DNA from: Polyangia bacterium
GTDB taxonomy: Bacteria > Myxococcota_A > Polyangia > Polyangiales > Sandaracinaceae
NCBI GenBank assembly: GCA_030426845.1
Contig: JAUHXR010000026.1
Location: 1-48,424, forward strand
DNA length: 48,424 nucleotides
Reading direction: 5' to 3'
Shown here: positions 9,114 through 16,759 of the stretch, in pieces
Layout: every line of letters starts with the position of its first letter
Numbering within the stretch: position 1 is the stretch's first letter
Program-made: the position numbers and the translations under genes
Notes under the pieces: generated by a model
Databases searched by the model: none
Told to the model about the DNA's origin: nothing
What the model saw: only the letters and a program-made list of their open reading frames with translations

Positions 9114-9120
9114 CGGCGCG

Positions 9121-9126
9121 AGCATA
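9121..9126 (-). promoter_or_regulatory. -10-like hexamer for Crp/Fnr gene (leaderless type)
   Basis: TATGCT on the minus strand, 7 nt upstream of the ATG at 9113. Confidence 0.4.
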
Positions 9127-9190
9127 CCATGCAGGCAACGCACACGTGACGTTTCTCCTCCCCGTGGGCTCATGCATACTCGGCCCCGTC

Positions 9191-9208
9191 ATGGGCTCCG
9201 TGAAATGA
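9191..9208 (+). other. Possible five-codon leader ORF overlapping the next start
   Basis: ATG at 9191 opens a frame encoding Met-Gly-Ser-Val-Lys and stops at 9206-9208. The stop overlaps the ATG of the FHA regulator at 9205 (ATGA). CATACT at 9175-9180 lies 10 nt upstream. Translation of this mini-ORF could couple to the regulator. No experimental support is visible. Confidence 0.25.
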
Positions 9209-10836
9209 GCGTGTCCGGCGCAGAGCGCAGTCAGGCCTTCGTGGCGGTGCGGTTCGAGGACCGCTCGTGGGTGGTCGATCTCCCGCGCGGAGAAGCCGAG
9301 CTCATCGGGCCCGAGCCCTCCGCGGTGGTGCGCGTCGACGGGCTCGCGCGCGCGCAGGGTCGCCTGCGCTGGGACGGCGAGATGGTGACGCTCGAGCGCA
9401 CCGCCAAGACGCCGCCTATCTTCGTCAACGGCAAGCGTATGCCGGCCCGCGTGATCCTGCGGCCGGGCGACGAGCTGAGCGTGGGCGATGCGCGGATGGT
9501 GTTCGGGCTCGCGAGCCAGCCGCACGCGAGCGGCCGGCGCGCGCTGACCCATCAGGAGTTCCGCGAGCGGCTCGCCGAGGAGCTCGCCCGCGCGGCGCGT
9601 CGCGGCCGGCCGACCACGCTCGTGATGGTGCAGGCGAAGCCGGGCGAGGGCGGCAAGGTGCTCGAGGCGGGGCTCTCGAGCTTCCGCGCGGGCGACGTGG
9701 TGGCGACCTACGCGCACGACGAGCTCGAGCTGCTGCTCCCCGACACCTCGTTCGATCAGGCCTCCGCGGTGGTGACGCGGGTGCTCGAGGGGACGGGGCT
9801 CGCCGGCCTCCGCGCGGGGGTGGCGGTCGCGCCGCACCACGCGGACACGCCCGAGCGGCTGATCCACCGCGCGCGCCTCGCGCTCCGCGCCGCGGCCGAG
9901 CAGCGGGGCGCGCGGGTTACGGGGCCGCCCGAGTCGGTGGTCGCGGGGGCGCCGCTCACCGCGCGCGACCCCGCGTCGCTCGCGGTGGTCGCGCGGCTCG
10001 AGGAGCTCGCGGACGGCGACGCGACGGTGCTGCTGACGGGCGAGGCGAGCAGCGGCAAGGGCGTCTTCGCGCGGATCCTCCACGACCGGAGCGCCCGCGC
10101 CGACGGCCCGTATGTCGTCATCCGCTGCGCGACGCTCGTCGATCAGGATCGCATCACGGCCGCGCTCGGGCCGCGCGGCGGGCTCCCGGACGGCGCGAGC
10201 TGCGAGGCGCTCGCGGCGCGCGGTGGGACGCTGCTCCTCGACGAGGTGTGCGAGCTGCTCCCCGACCCGCAAGAGCGCTTGCTCGACGCGATCGACGCCC
10301 TCGACGGCGACGTGCGCCTCGTCGCTACCACCCACCTCGACCTCCGCGCGCTCGCCGAGCGCGGCGCGCTGTCGGAGGCGCTCGTGGAGCTGGTCGACGG
10401 CGTAGAGGTGAAGGTCCCCGCGCTGCGCGAGCGGCCCGAGGACATCGTCCCGCTCGCCGAGGTGTTCGCGGCCGCGAGCGCGCAGGGCGCCCCGCCCAAG
10501 CTGACCCCCGGTGCGCTCGCGCGGCTCCGCTCCCACGCGTGGCCGGGCAACGTGCTCGAGCTGCGCAACGCGATGGAGCGCGCGGTCCGGCTGGCGAACG
10601 GCGGCGAGCTCCTCGCCGAGCACCTCCCGAGCGACAGCCTGCCGTCGGGCGGCGGCGAGGGGCGCCTGCGCGAGCACGTCGACTCGATCGAGCGCGACGC
10701 GATCGTGAAGGCGCTCGCCGACAGCAACCACAACCAGACGCACGCGGCGCGGCGCCTCGGCATCAGCCGGCGCGCGCTGATCTACAAGATGGAGAAGTAC
10801 GGCCTCAAGCCGCCGCCCGGCAGCTCGCGCAAGTAG
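9205..10836 (+). CDS. FHA/GGDEF-like/AAA+ regulator lacking the GAFTGA loop
   Basis: 543 aa. Residues about 10-105 form a degenerate FHA-like domain (FVNGKRMPA, LRPGDELSVGDARMVFG). Residues about 112-235 resemble a GGDEF domain in which the active-site stretch reads YAHDELELLLP, so it should be inactive. Residues 250-470 resemble a sigma-54 activator AAA+ domain: altered Walker A GEASSGKG (279-286), Walker B GGTLLLDE (340-347) and HAWPGNVLELRN. The GAFTGA loop that contacts sigma-54 is missing, with a shortened segment in its place. A Fis-type helix-turn-helix ends the protein (508-532). It probably binds DNA but may not remodel sigma-54. The start at 9205 overlaps a possible leader ORF; an in-frame ATG at 9172 is the alternative. 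Confidence 0.85.
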   Translation: MSVSGAERSQAFVAVRFEDRSWVVDLPRGEAELIGPEPSAVVRVDGLARAQGRLRWDGEMVTLERTAKTPPIFVNGKRMPARVILRPGDELSVGDARMVFGLASQPHASGRRALTHQEFRERLAEELARAARRGRPTTLVMVQAKPGEGGKVLEAGLSSFRAGDVVATYAHDELELLLPDTSFDQASAVVTRVLEGTGLAGLRAGVAVAPHHADTPERLIHRARLALRAAAEQRGARVTGPPESVVAGAPLTARDPASLAVVARLEELADGDATVLLTGEASSGKGVFARILHDRSARADGPYVVIRCATLVDQDRITAALGPRGGLPDGASCEALAARGGTLLLDEVCELLPDPQERLLDAIDALDGDVRLVATTHLDLRALAERGALSEALVELVDGVEVKVPALRERPEDIVPLAEVFAAASAQGAPPKLTPGALARLRSHAWPGNVLELRNAMERAVRLANGGELLAEHLPSDSLPSGGGEGRLREHVDSIERDAIVKALADSNHNQTHAARRLGISRRALIYKMEKYGLKPPPGSSRK

Positions 10837-10843
10837 CGGGCGA

Positions 10844-10860
10844 CGGGTCGATGGGACCCG
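10844..10860. terminator. Hairpin between convergent genes
   Basis: CGGGTC, a 5-nt loop and GACCCG form a perfect 6-bp stem in the gap between the AAA+ regulator and the convergent sspB gene. No T-tract follows, so this is a hairpin-type end at best. Confidence 0.4.
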
Positions 10861-10877
10861 ACAGGCTACTTGACGAG

Positions 10878-11504
10878 CTACTTGACGAGGCGGAGGTGCG
10901 GGGCGCGGGTCCTCGGCGCGTCGTCCCCGTCGGGAGCGCTCGGGGCCGGCTCCTCGGGCTCGTCCGCATCGGCGCCCCGGTCGGCCGCCTCGCCGTCCTC
11001 GGACGCGACTCCGTCCTCGGACGCGACTCCGCCCGCGGTGGCCGCGCCGGCGCCCTTCGAGGGCTTCTCCTTCGCTTCGGCCGGCGTATCGTCGGTCTCA
11101 GCGTCGGTCTCGTCCGCCCGGCCTCCGTCGATCGAGCGGAGCGTCGGGCCGCTCCTGGTCGCGCGGCGGGCGGCGGCCGCGACCTCGGCCGCGATCTCCT
11201 CGGGCAGGTGCTCGTTCCACACGTAGCCCATCCCGTCGTCCCCCACGAGCCCGAACACCGCGTCCCACGGCACCGCGCAGGCGAACGGCGAACGGTTGAA
11301 CGAGAGCGTGCCGAACACCCCCTCGCCGTCGACGCGGAGGTCGGGGATCGGGATGGGCAGATCGAGGCCCACTTGGAGCACGAGCTGCGGCTGCTTGGCG
11401 AGCCACGGCGGCACGCGGACCGCCTCGTGCCGCGGATCGAGGTACACGAAGAGGCTGCCGCGGAGGAGCAGCGTGCGTGCGACGTCTTGCTTGGGCGGGC
11501 TCAC
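10878..11504 (-). CDS. sspB: SspB-like ClpXP adaptor
   Basis: 208 aa. Residues about 8-100 match the SspB substrate-binding fold (LFVYLDPRH, VGLDLPIPIPDLRV, VPWDAVFGLVGDDGMGYVW). An acidic, low-complexity Ala/Asp/Glu/Gly linker of about 90 residues follows, and the protein ends APHLRLVK, which closely matches the ClpX-binding C-terminal tail of SspB (LRVVK in E. coli). SspB tethers ssrA-tagged and other substrates to ClpXP. The folded domain, flexible linker and ClpX tail are all present, so I expect a working adaptor. It starts with GTG and has a weak AGG upstream. The last codons and the stop lie in a 12-bp direct repeat (about 10866-10889). Confidence 0.88.
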   Translation of the reverse strand: MSPPKQDVARTLLLRGSLFVYLDPRHEAVRVPPWLAKQPQLVLQVGLDLPIPIPDLRVDGEGVFGTLSFNRSPFACAVPWDAVFGLVGDDGMGYVWNEHLPEEIAAEVAAAARRATRSGPTLRSIDGGRADETDAETDDTPAEAKEKPSKGAGAATAGGVASEDGVASEDGEAADRGADADEPEEPAPSAPDGDDAPRTRAPHLRLVK

Positions 11505-11566
11505 CGTGCCTCAGGGCTAGACCCTCTCGGCAGAGTTCGCAACGATCTCTGCCCGAGGGCCGACCG

Positions 11567-13120
11567 TCACGTGCACATGCCGCTCGAGCAGGTGCCCGAG
11601 CAGCAGTCGTTGTTGCTGAGGCACGCGCGCCCCGAAGGCCGGCACATGCACGTGCCGCTCACGCAGTCCATGTAACCGCAGCAGTCGCCGCCCGCCGAGC
11701 AGCTCCCGCCGGCCTCGCGGCAGCAGCGCACGCCGAAGGTCACGCCGGCCCGGCACGACAGATCCATGCCCGAGCAGCAGTCGGCGTTGACCGAGCACAT
11801 CCCCATCACGTTGGAGCACGTGCAGGCGGCCGACGAGGTGTTCCAGTCCGCCGAGCAGCTCCCGGTGCTCGGGCCGATCGCGTTGCCCGTCATGCAGGTC
11901 GAGTTGCCGCCGCACCAGCCGCAGCCCGGGCGGCCGGTGCAGGTCGCGCAGCCGGTCGAGGTGTTGCACGGGTCGGACGTGGTGCAGCTCGAGCGGACCC
12001 AGTCCCAGTTCGAGCAGGTGCCGGTGCCCGGCCCGGCCGAGGTGCCGTAGCGGCAGGTCCCGGTCGACTCGCACCAGCCGCAGTTGGACACGCCGGTGCA
12101 GGCGTCGCAGTCGGCCTGGCCGGTGCACGTGGTGGAGCACTCCCCGACGGAGTTGTCCCACTCGCCGCTGCAGGTGCCGCTGGTCGGCCCGGCGAAGTTG
12201 CCGGGCATGCAGGTGTTGGTGCCGGTGCACCAGCCGCAGCCAGAGAGCGACGCGCAGCTCGCGCAGTCGGTCGCGCTCGAGCAGCCACCGACGGTGCACT
12301 CGCCCGTCCGCCACGCCCAGTCGCCGCAGCTCCCGGTGCTCGGGCCGCTCGAGGTGCCCTCCATGCACCCGCCGCCCGAGTTGCACCAGCCGCAGCCGAA
12401 CTCCGCCGTGCACTGGCCGCAGTCGGAGAAGCCGCACCGCGTGGTCACCGGCTCGCAGGTGCCCGCGTTGCAGGTCAGGCCGCTCCCGCACATGTCGCCC
12501 GCGCAGCACGGCTGGCCGTCGCCGCCGCAGGTCGGGTCGGGCGTCCGGCACGTGCCGTCCTGGCAGGTGTTGCCGCCCGAGCACTCGCTGGGCGGGTCGC
12601 AGCAGGTCTGCCCGAGCGCGCCGCACGCGCCGCACATCCCGCCGGTGCAGGTGAGGCCGCTGCGGCACATGTCACCCGCGCAGCACGGATCGCCGTCGCG
12701 GCCGCACTCGGTGTTGTCCTGCAGGCAGATGCCGTCGGCGCAGAGGAGGTCGGCGCAGCAGTCGGAGGCGCTCCGGCACGAGCCGTTCTGGGGCGCGCAG
12801 CAGGCGTTGCCCACGCAGTCGTTGCCGCCGCAGCAGTCGTCGGGCCCCGCGCAGGCCTCTCCGCCGGGGACGGCGCAGCACGCGTCGTCCTCGCAGCTCA
12901 GGCCGCGATCGCAGCGCGGGCCGGCGGTGCAGCACGAATCGCCCAGGGCGCCGCAGCCCCCTCCGGGGCCGGCGTCCGGGCGGCCGCCGCCCGCGTCGCG
13001 CTCGGGGTCGCCGGCGTCGAAGCCCGTCCGCGGCCCCGCGTCCTCGTCCATGCCGCCGTTCGCGCAGGCCGTCGCGCCGAGCGCGAGCGCCGTCACCCAA
13101 GCCAGAAGAGTCCTCTGCAT
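11567..13120 (-). CDS. Large Cys-rich lipoprotein with four PSI-like repeats
   Basis: 517 aa. A signal ends at lipobox GATAC (Cys19), then an Asp/Gly/Pro-rich linker (20-55). Residues 56-225 hold repeated CCAGDMC / CGSGLTC-type Cys knots. Four repeats at about 229-275, 280-328, 332-379 and 385-433 each contain GCGWC or NCGWC, then C, GP, TG.C and a Trp before a final Cys, which resembles the PSI (plexin-semaphorin-integrin) fold. More Cys knots end the protein. It should be surface-exposed and held by many disulfides. Its binding partner is unknown. TAGGGT lies 6 nt before the ATG. It is divergent from the REC-GGDEF gene. Confidence 0.85.
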   Translation of the reverse strand: MQRTLLAWVTALALGATACANGGMDEDAGPRTGFDAGDPERDAGGGRPDAGPGGGCGALGDSCCTAGPRCDRGLSCEDDACCAVPGGEACAGPDDCCGGNDCVGNACCAPQNGSCRSASDCCADLLCADGICLQDNTECGRDGDPCCAGDMCRSGLTCTGGMCGACGALGQTCCDPPSECSGGNTCQDGTCRTPDPTCGGDGQPCCAGDMCGSGLTCNAGTCEPVTTRCGFSDCGQCTAEFGCGWCNSGGGCMEGTSSGPSTGSCGDWAWRTGECTVGGCSSATDCASCASLSGCGWCTGTNTCMPGNFAGPTSGTCSGEWDNSVGECSTTCTGQADCDACTGVSNCGWCESTGTCRYGTSAGPGTGTCSNWDWVRSSCTTSDPCNTSTGCATCTGRPGCGWCGGNSTCMTGNAIGPSTGSCSADWNTSSAACTCSNVMGMCSVNADCCSGMDLSCRAGVTFGVRCCREAGGSCSAGGDCCGYMDCVSGTCMCRPSGRACLSNNDCCSGTCSSGMCT

Positions 13121-13126
13121 CCGCCA

Positions 13127-13132
13127 ACCCTA
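13127..13132 (-). promoter_or_regulatory. -10-like hexamer for PSI-repeat lipoprotein gene
   Basis: TAGGGT on the minus strand, 6 nt upstream of the ATG at 13120. The nearby GAGGGCCCTC (13141-13150) is a perfect 10-bp palindrome in the same divergent gap. Confidence 0.35.
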
Positions 13133-13186
13133 TCAGACCCGAGGGCCCTCAAGCATCCGGACGGCGGGCCGTTCCTCACCCCTCGG

Positions 13187-14119
13187 ATGCGTGTCCTGAT
13201 CGCGGACGACTCGGACGTCTCACGGAAGCTCCTCAGCCGGCTGCTCGAGCAGTGGGGCTACGAGCCGGTGGGCTGCGCCGACGGTGAAGAGGCCTGGCAG
13301 ATTCTCAGCGGGCCCGACGCGCCCAAGCTGGCGATCCTGGACTGGGTGATGCCGCGGATCGACGGGATCGAGGTCTGCCGCCGCCTCCGCGAGACCGAGG
13401 TCGGTCGGCAGGTCTTCGTCTACCTCCTGACCGCGCGCAGCAAGCCCGAGGACATCCTGGCGGGGCTCGAGGCGGGCGCCAACGACTACATCATCAAGCC
13501 GTTCAACCAGGCCGAGCTGCGGGTGCGGCTCCGCAACGGGCGCCAGCTCGTGGAGCTGCACGACGAGCTCATCAGCGCGCGCGAGGCGCTCCGCACCCAG
13601 GCGATGGTCGACCCGCTGACCGAGGTCTGGAACCGGCGCGCGTTCATGGATCTCGCCGCCAAGGCGCTCAGCCGCGCCGGCCGCATCGGGGCGCCCACCA
13701 GCGCGCTGATGATCGACATCGATCACTTCAAGCGCGTCAACGACGAGCACGGACACGCGGCCGGGGACGTCACGATCCGCGCGGTCGCCGACCGGGTGAA
13801 GGACGTGCTGCGGACCGGCGATCACCTCGCGCGCTACGGCGGCGAGGAGTTCGTGGTGCTCCTGCCCGACTGCCGCGCCCCGGGCGCCTACGCGGTGGCC
13901 GAGCGGGTGCGGCGCGCGGTGCAGCGGGCCCCCGTGACGTTCGACGGCGGCGCGCTCGAGGTGACCATCAGCGTCGGAGCCGCGACCGGGCCGGAGAGCC
14001 GCGAGTCGCTCGAGGAGCTGGTGAGCCGCGCGGACGGCGCGCTCTACGCGGCCAAGAACGCCGGCCGCAACCGCACCATGCTCGCGGCCCCGATCGAGCT
14101 CGCCGACACGGGCACCTGA
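13187..14119 (+). CDS. Response regulator diguanylate cyclase (REC-GGDEF)
   Basis: 310 aa. A receiver domain (1-120) has the acidic pair ADDSD, phosphoacceptor D52 in AILDWVMP, T82 and K104. A GGDEF domain (about 135-300) carries the active-site motif GGEEF (218-222), and the inhibitory I-site RTGD (209-212) lies the expected five residues upstream. It should therefore make cyclic di-GMP on phosphorylation and be feedback-inhibited by it. No partner kinase gene is next to it. The start is fixed by the REC opening MRVLIADDS. The histidine phosphatase gene follows 20 bp downstream but seems to have its own -10 element. Confidence 0.95.
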   Translation: MRVLIADDSDVSRKLLSRLLEQWGYEPVGCADGEEAWQILSGPDAPKLAILDWVMPRIDGIEVCRRLRETEVGRQVFVYLLTARSKPEDILAGLEAGANDYIIKPFNQAELRVRLRNGRQLVELHDELISAREALRTQAMVDPLTEVWNRRAFMDLAAKALSRAGRIGAPTSALMIDIDHFKRVNDEHGHAAGDVTIRAVADRVKDVLRTGDHLARYGGEEFVVLLPDCRAPGAYAVAERVRRAVQRAPVTFDGGALEVTISVGAATGPESRESLEELVSRADGALYAAKNAGRNRTMLAAPIELADTGT

Positions 14120-14127
14120 GGAGGCGC

Positions 14128-14133
14128 TATCTT
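14128..14133 (+). promoter_or_regulatory. -10-like hexamer for histidine phosphatase gene
   Basis: TATCTT, 6 nt upstream of the GTG at 14140, within the 20-bp gap after the diguanylate cyclase stop. Confidence 0.4.
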
Positions 14134-14139
14134 CGGCGC

Positions 14140-15138
14140 GTGCGGCTGACCCTCGTCCGGCACGCGGAGTCCACCTGGAACGCCACCGGCCAGTGGCAGG
14201 GGCAGTCCGACGTGCCCCTCAGCCCGCGCGGCCACCTCCAGGCGCGCGCGGTCGCGGCGCGGCTCTTCGATCGCGCGTGGGCGCGGCGCCTGTGCTCCGA
14301 CCTGTCGCGGGCCGCCACGACCTCGGACGCGATCGGCGAGGGCGCGGAGCGCGACCGGCGGCTGCGCGAGATCGACGTGGGGGCGTGGGCCGGCCTGACG
14401 CGCCGCGAGGCGGCGGAGCGGTTCCCCGACGAGGTGCGCGGGCTGATGGCGGGCGAGTCGGTGCGGATCGGCGGCGGCGAGTCGATCGAAGAGCTGGAGG
14501 CGCGCGTCGACGGCGTGCTCGAGGAGCTGAGGGAGCGTCATCCGGGCGAGGCGGTGCTCGCGGTGACCCACGGCGGGGTGATCCGCGCCGCCGTCGGGGG
14601 GGTCATCGGGTTCCGCGGCCGGACCAGCCCGCTCGTCGGGGTCGGCAACACGGCCCTCACTGTCCTGGTCGAGCGGGGCGACGGGGAGCTCGCGATCGAG
14701 GCCTACAACGACGGCCTGCACCTCGACCCCGCGGACCGCGACACCGGCGTCCCCGCGAGCCGAGGGGTCGTCAGCCGGCTCGCGCTCGTCGCGATCGACC
14801 CGGCCGCGCCGAGCGAGCGGCGCACGGCCGACGCGATCCTCGCCCACCTCGGCATCGCGCAGATCTACTCGGTCGGGCTCGCGCGGGTGGGCGAGCTGGC
14901 CCAGCAGCTCCTCGCCGATCCGCTCGACACCCTCGTCCTCGAGGACCTGCGCGCCGAGCACGGCGAGGCCGACTTCGCGCTCGTGCTCACCCCGGAGCGG
15001 GTCGCCGAGCTGACCGCCCGGCTGCTCGGGGTGGAGCGCGCGGGGGCGTTCGCGCCGCCGCCCCCGGCCTCGGTCGCGCAGCTCCGCCTCGGCGAAGAGC
15101 GCGCGGAGCTGTTCAGCTACGGCGTGCGTCCGGCGTAG
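14140..15138 (+). CDS. Histidine phosphatase family protein with extra C-terminal domain
   Basis: 332 aa from GTG. Residues 1-200 are a phosphoglycerate-mutase-like histidine phosphatase: LVRHAES with nucleophile H8, R57 in LSRAATTSD, E77 in REIDVGAW and the second His H144 in AVTHGGVIRA. The catalytic set is complete, so it should dephosphorylate a small molecule or protein. Residues about 210-332 form an additional alpha/beta segment (RGVVSRLALVAIDPA, ADAILAHLGIAQIYS, DTLVLEDL) that could be a degenerate second domain of the same fold without catalytic His. The GTG start gives the correct N-terminal strand directly. Confidence 0.87.
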   Translation: MRLTLVRHAESTWNATGQWQGQSDVPLSPRGHLQARAVAARLFDRAWARRLCSDLSRAATTSDAIGEGAERDRRLREIDVGAWAGLTRREAAERFPDEVRGLMAGESVRIGGGESIEELEARVDGVLEELRERHPGEAVLAVTHGGVIRAAVGGVIGFRGRTSPLVGVGNTALTVLVERGDGELAIEAYNDGLHLDPADRDTGVPASRGVVSRLALVAIDPAAPSERRTADAILAHLGIAQIYSVGLARVGELAQQLLADPLDTLVLEDLRAEHGEADFALVLTPERVAELTARLLGVERAGAFAPPPPASVAQLRLGEERAELFSYGVRPA

Positions 15139-15180
15139 GACGGGCTGCACTCCCGGGGGGCGTAGAGGCCCGTGTCCTCG

Positions 15181-15186
15181 TATACA
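15181..15186 (+). promoter_or_regulatory. -10-like hexamer for AgmX-type lipoprotein gene
   Basis: TATACA, 7 nt upstream of the ATG at 15194, with no Shine-Dalgarno sequence between. Confidence 0.45.
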
Positions 15187-15193
15187 CTGGTCG

Positions 15194-16681
15194 ATGTCTG
15201 CCCGGCTGACGCTCGCGCTCCTTCTCGTGGCCTGTGGCTCGGAGCCGCCCACCGGGGTCGTGTCCTACGACATCGTGTCCGACGACGACGCCGAGCTGCC
15301 GGTGCACGTGACCCTCTCGGGCGCGCCGAGCGGCCAGGCCTACGAGCTGCGGGTGGGGGTCGGGGAGCGCGCGGAGTGCGTCGCCGACGACTCTGGCCGC
15401 TGCGAGGCGCGCCTCCCCGACTGGCCGGGCGGCCTCACCGAGACGGTCTTCGTCTACGAAGCCGGCGAGGTCGAGTCGTCGCTCCGCCTGCCCGTCGAGC
15501 GCCCGCTCGCGTTTCGCTACGAGCACCAGGACATGGTCTCGAACATGGGAGGCTGCTTCCTCCGCGCCACCGGGCCGCGGCTCACGCTCGTGCAGTGCCA
15601 GGGGACCACCGCGCGCGTCGCGGAGCAGTCGGTTACCCCGCCGTCGGGGGACGCGGTGCTCGAGGTGCGCGAGGCGTTCCTGTCGCCCGAGCTGCGGATC
15701 GACGCCATCCTGAACGAGCCCCAGGTGACGCTCCCGTTCGAGGTGCAGGTAACCGTGGCGGGCTCGGACGCGACCTGGACCGGCGCGCCGATCGCGCCCT
15801 CGGAGCTCGCGCGGGACGGGCTGCTCCGAGCGCTGACGGAGGAGGCGATCGCGGGGCTCCGCCCGGCGCCGAGCGCGCGTGGGGTGCTCGCCGCTCGCTG
15901 GGATCCGCCGCTCGTACGCACCGACCCGCCGCGCCCGCGCGAGCTACGCGCGTTCGGTGATCCGGCCACCCTCGGGGCGGTCGGACGCGTCGTGCGCTTC
16001 GAGGTGCAGGGGCGCCCGCTCCCCCATTGCGGGCGCTATGTGTCGGACCAGGGCGAGGAGCTGATCGTAGGCCGCGAGGCCCGGGACATCGTGGCTTTCG
16101 TTCAGGAGGCGGGGGCGCCCGCCGCGGAGGAGGCGCGCCGGTTTCGGGGGGACACGCCGCGCTGCCCGACCGACGTTCAGGCGAACCTCCAGGCGGGTCG
16201 AACCATCCTCGGGTTCGCGTCGTGGGACGAGGCGTGGGCCTGGGCGGAGGGGCTGGCGGGGGAGGCGAGCTCACCCGAGCCCCGCGAGGCGCCGGCGCCC
16301 GACGCGCAGGTCGTCGCGCGGCCGGCGGGGCGAGCCGCTTCGCGCCGCGCCGAGACCCCGCTCCCCACCCAGCCGCCCGCGTCCAGCCCGCCGAGCGGCG
16401 AGCGGCCGTCCTCGATCGTCCAGCGGGTGGTCGCGCGGAGCGCCGGCGCGATCCGGGCCTGCTACGAGCGTGGGCTCGCGCAGCGCCCCGGCCTCGCTGG
16501 GCGGGTCACCGTGGGCTTCGAGATCCAGCGGAACGGGGCCGTCTCGGGGGCCCACGTCGAGTCGTCGACCCTCGGACACCCAGGGGTGGAGCGCTGTGTG
16601 GTCGGCGTCGTCGCGCGCCTCCGCTTCCCCGGCGGCAACGACACACAGCGCGTGCGGTACCCCTTCGAGCTGCGGCCCTGA
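15194..16681 (+). CDS. Lipoprotein with AgmX/PglI-type C-terminal domain
   Basis: 495 aa. A very short signal ends in LLLVAC (Cys14). A large N-terminal region of beta-rich character follows, then a Pro/Ala/Arg-rich linker (about 350-395). The last 100 residues (SIVQRVVARSAGAIRACYER, GRVTVGFEIQRNGAVSGAHV, CVVGVVARLRFP) match the AgmX/PglI C-terminal domain, a TonB-like module common in myxobacterial gliding and envelope proteins. The protein is expected to be anchored in the envelope. It stands between the histidine phosphatase and the ABC importer operon, and a functional link to either is not visible. Confidence 0.82.
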   Translation: MSARLTLALLLVACGSEPPTGVVSYDIVSDDDAELPVHVTLSGAPSGQAYELRVGVGERAECVADDSGRCEARLPDWPGGLTETVFVYEAGEVESSLRLPVERPLAFRYEHQDMVSNMGGCFLRATGPRLTLVQCQGTTARVAEQSVTPPSGDAVLEVREAFLSPELRIDAILNEPQVTLPFEVQVTVAGSDATWTGAPIAPSELARDGLLRALTEEAIAGLRPAPSARGVLAARWDPPLVRTDPPRPRELRAFGDPATLGAVGRVVRFEVQGRPLPHCGRYVSDQGEELIVGREARDIVAFVQEAGAPAAEEARRFRGDTPRCPTDVQANLQAGRTILGFASWDEAWAWAEGLAGEASSPEPREAPAPDAQVVARPAGRAASRRAETPLPTQPPASSPPSGERPSSIVQRVVARSAGAIRACYERGLAQRPGLAGRVTVGFEIQRNGAVSGAHVESSTLGHPGVERCVVGVVARLRFPGGNDTQRVRYPFELRP

Positions 16682-16759
16682 CGCCTCCCAGGCCCGAATT
16701 TCGGGGTCGCGGAGCGTACCTCTGGCGTGAGTGTCGCTTGTCGGTCATGCTGCGCCGCC

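Noticed and set aside
9073-10743. Long minus-strand frame opposite the FHA/GGDEF-like regulator
   Set aside because: His/Arg/Leu-rich antisense translation typical of GC-rich DNA, with no recognisable domain.
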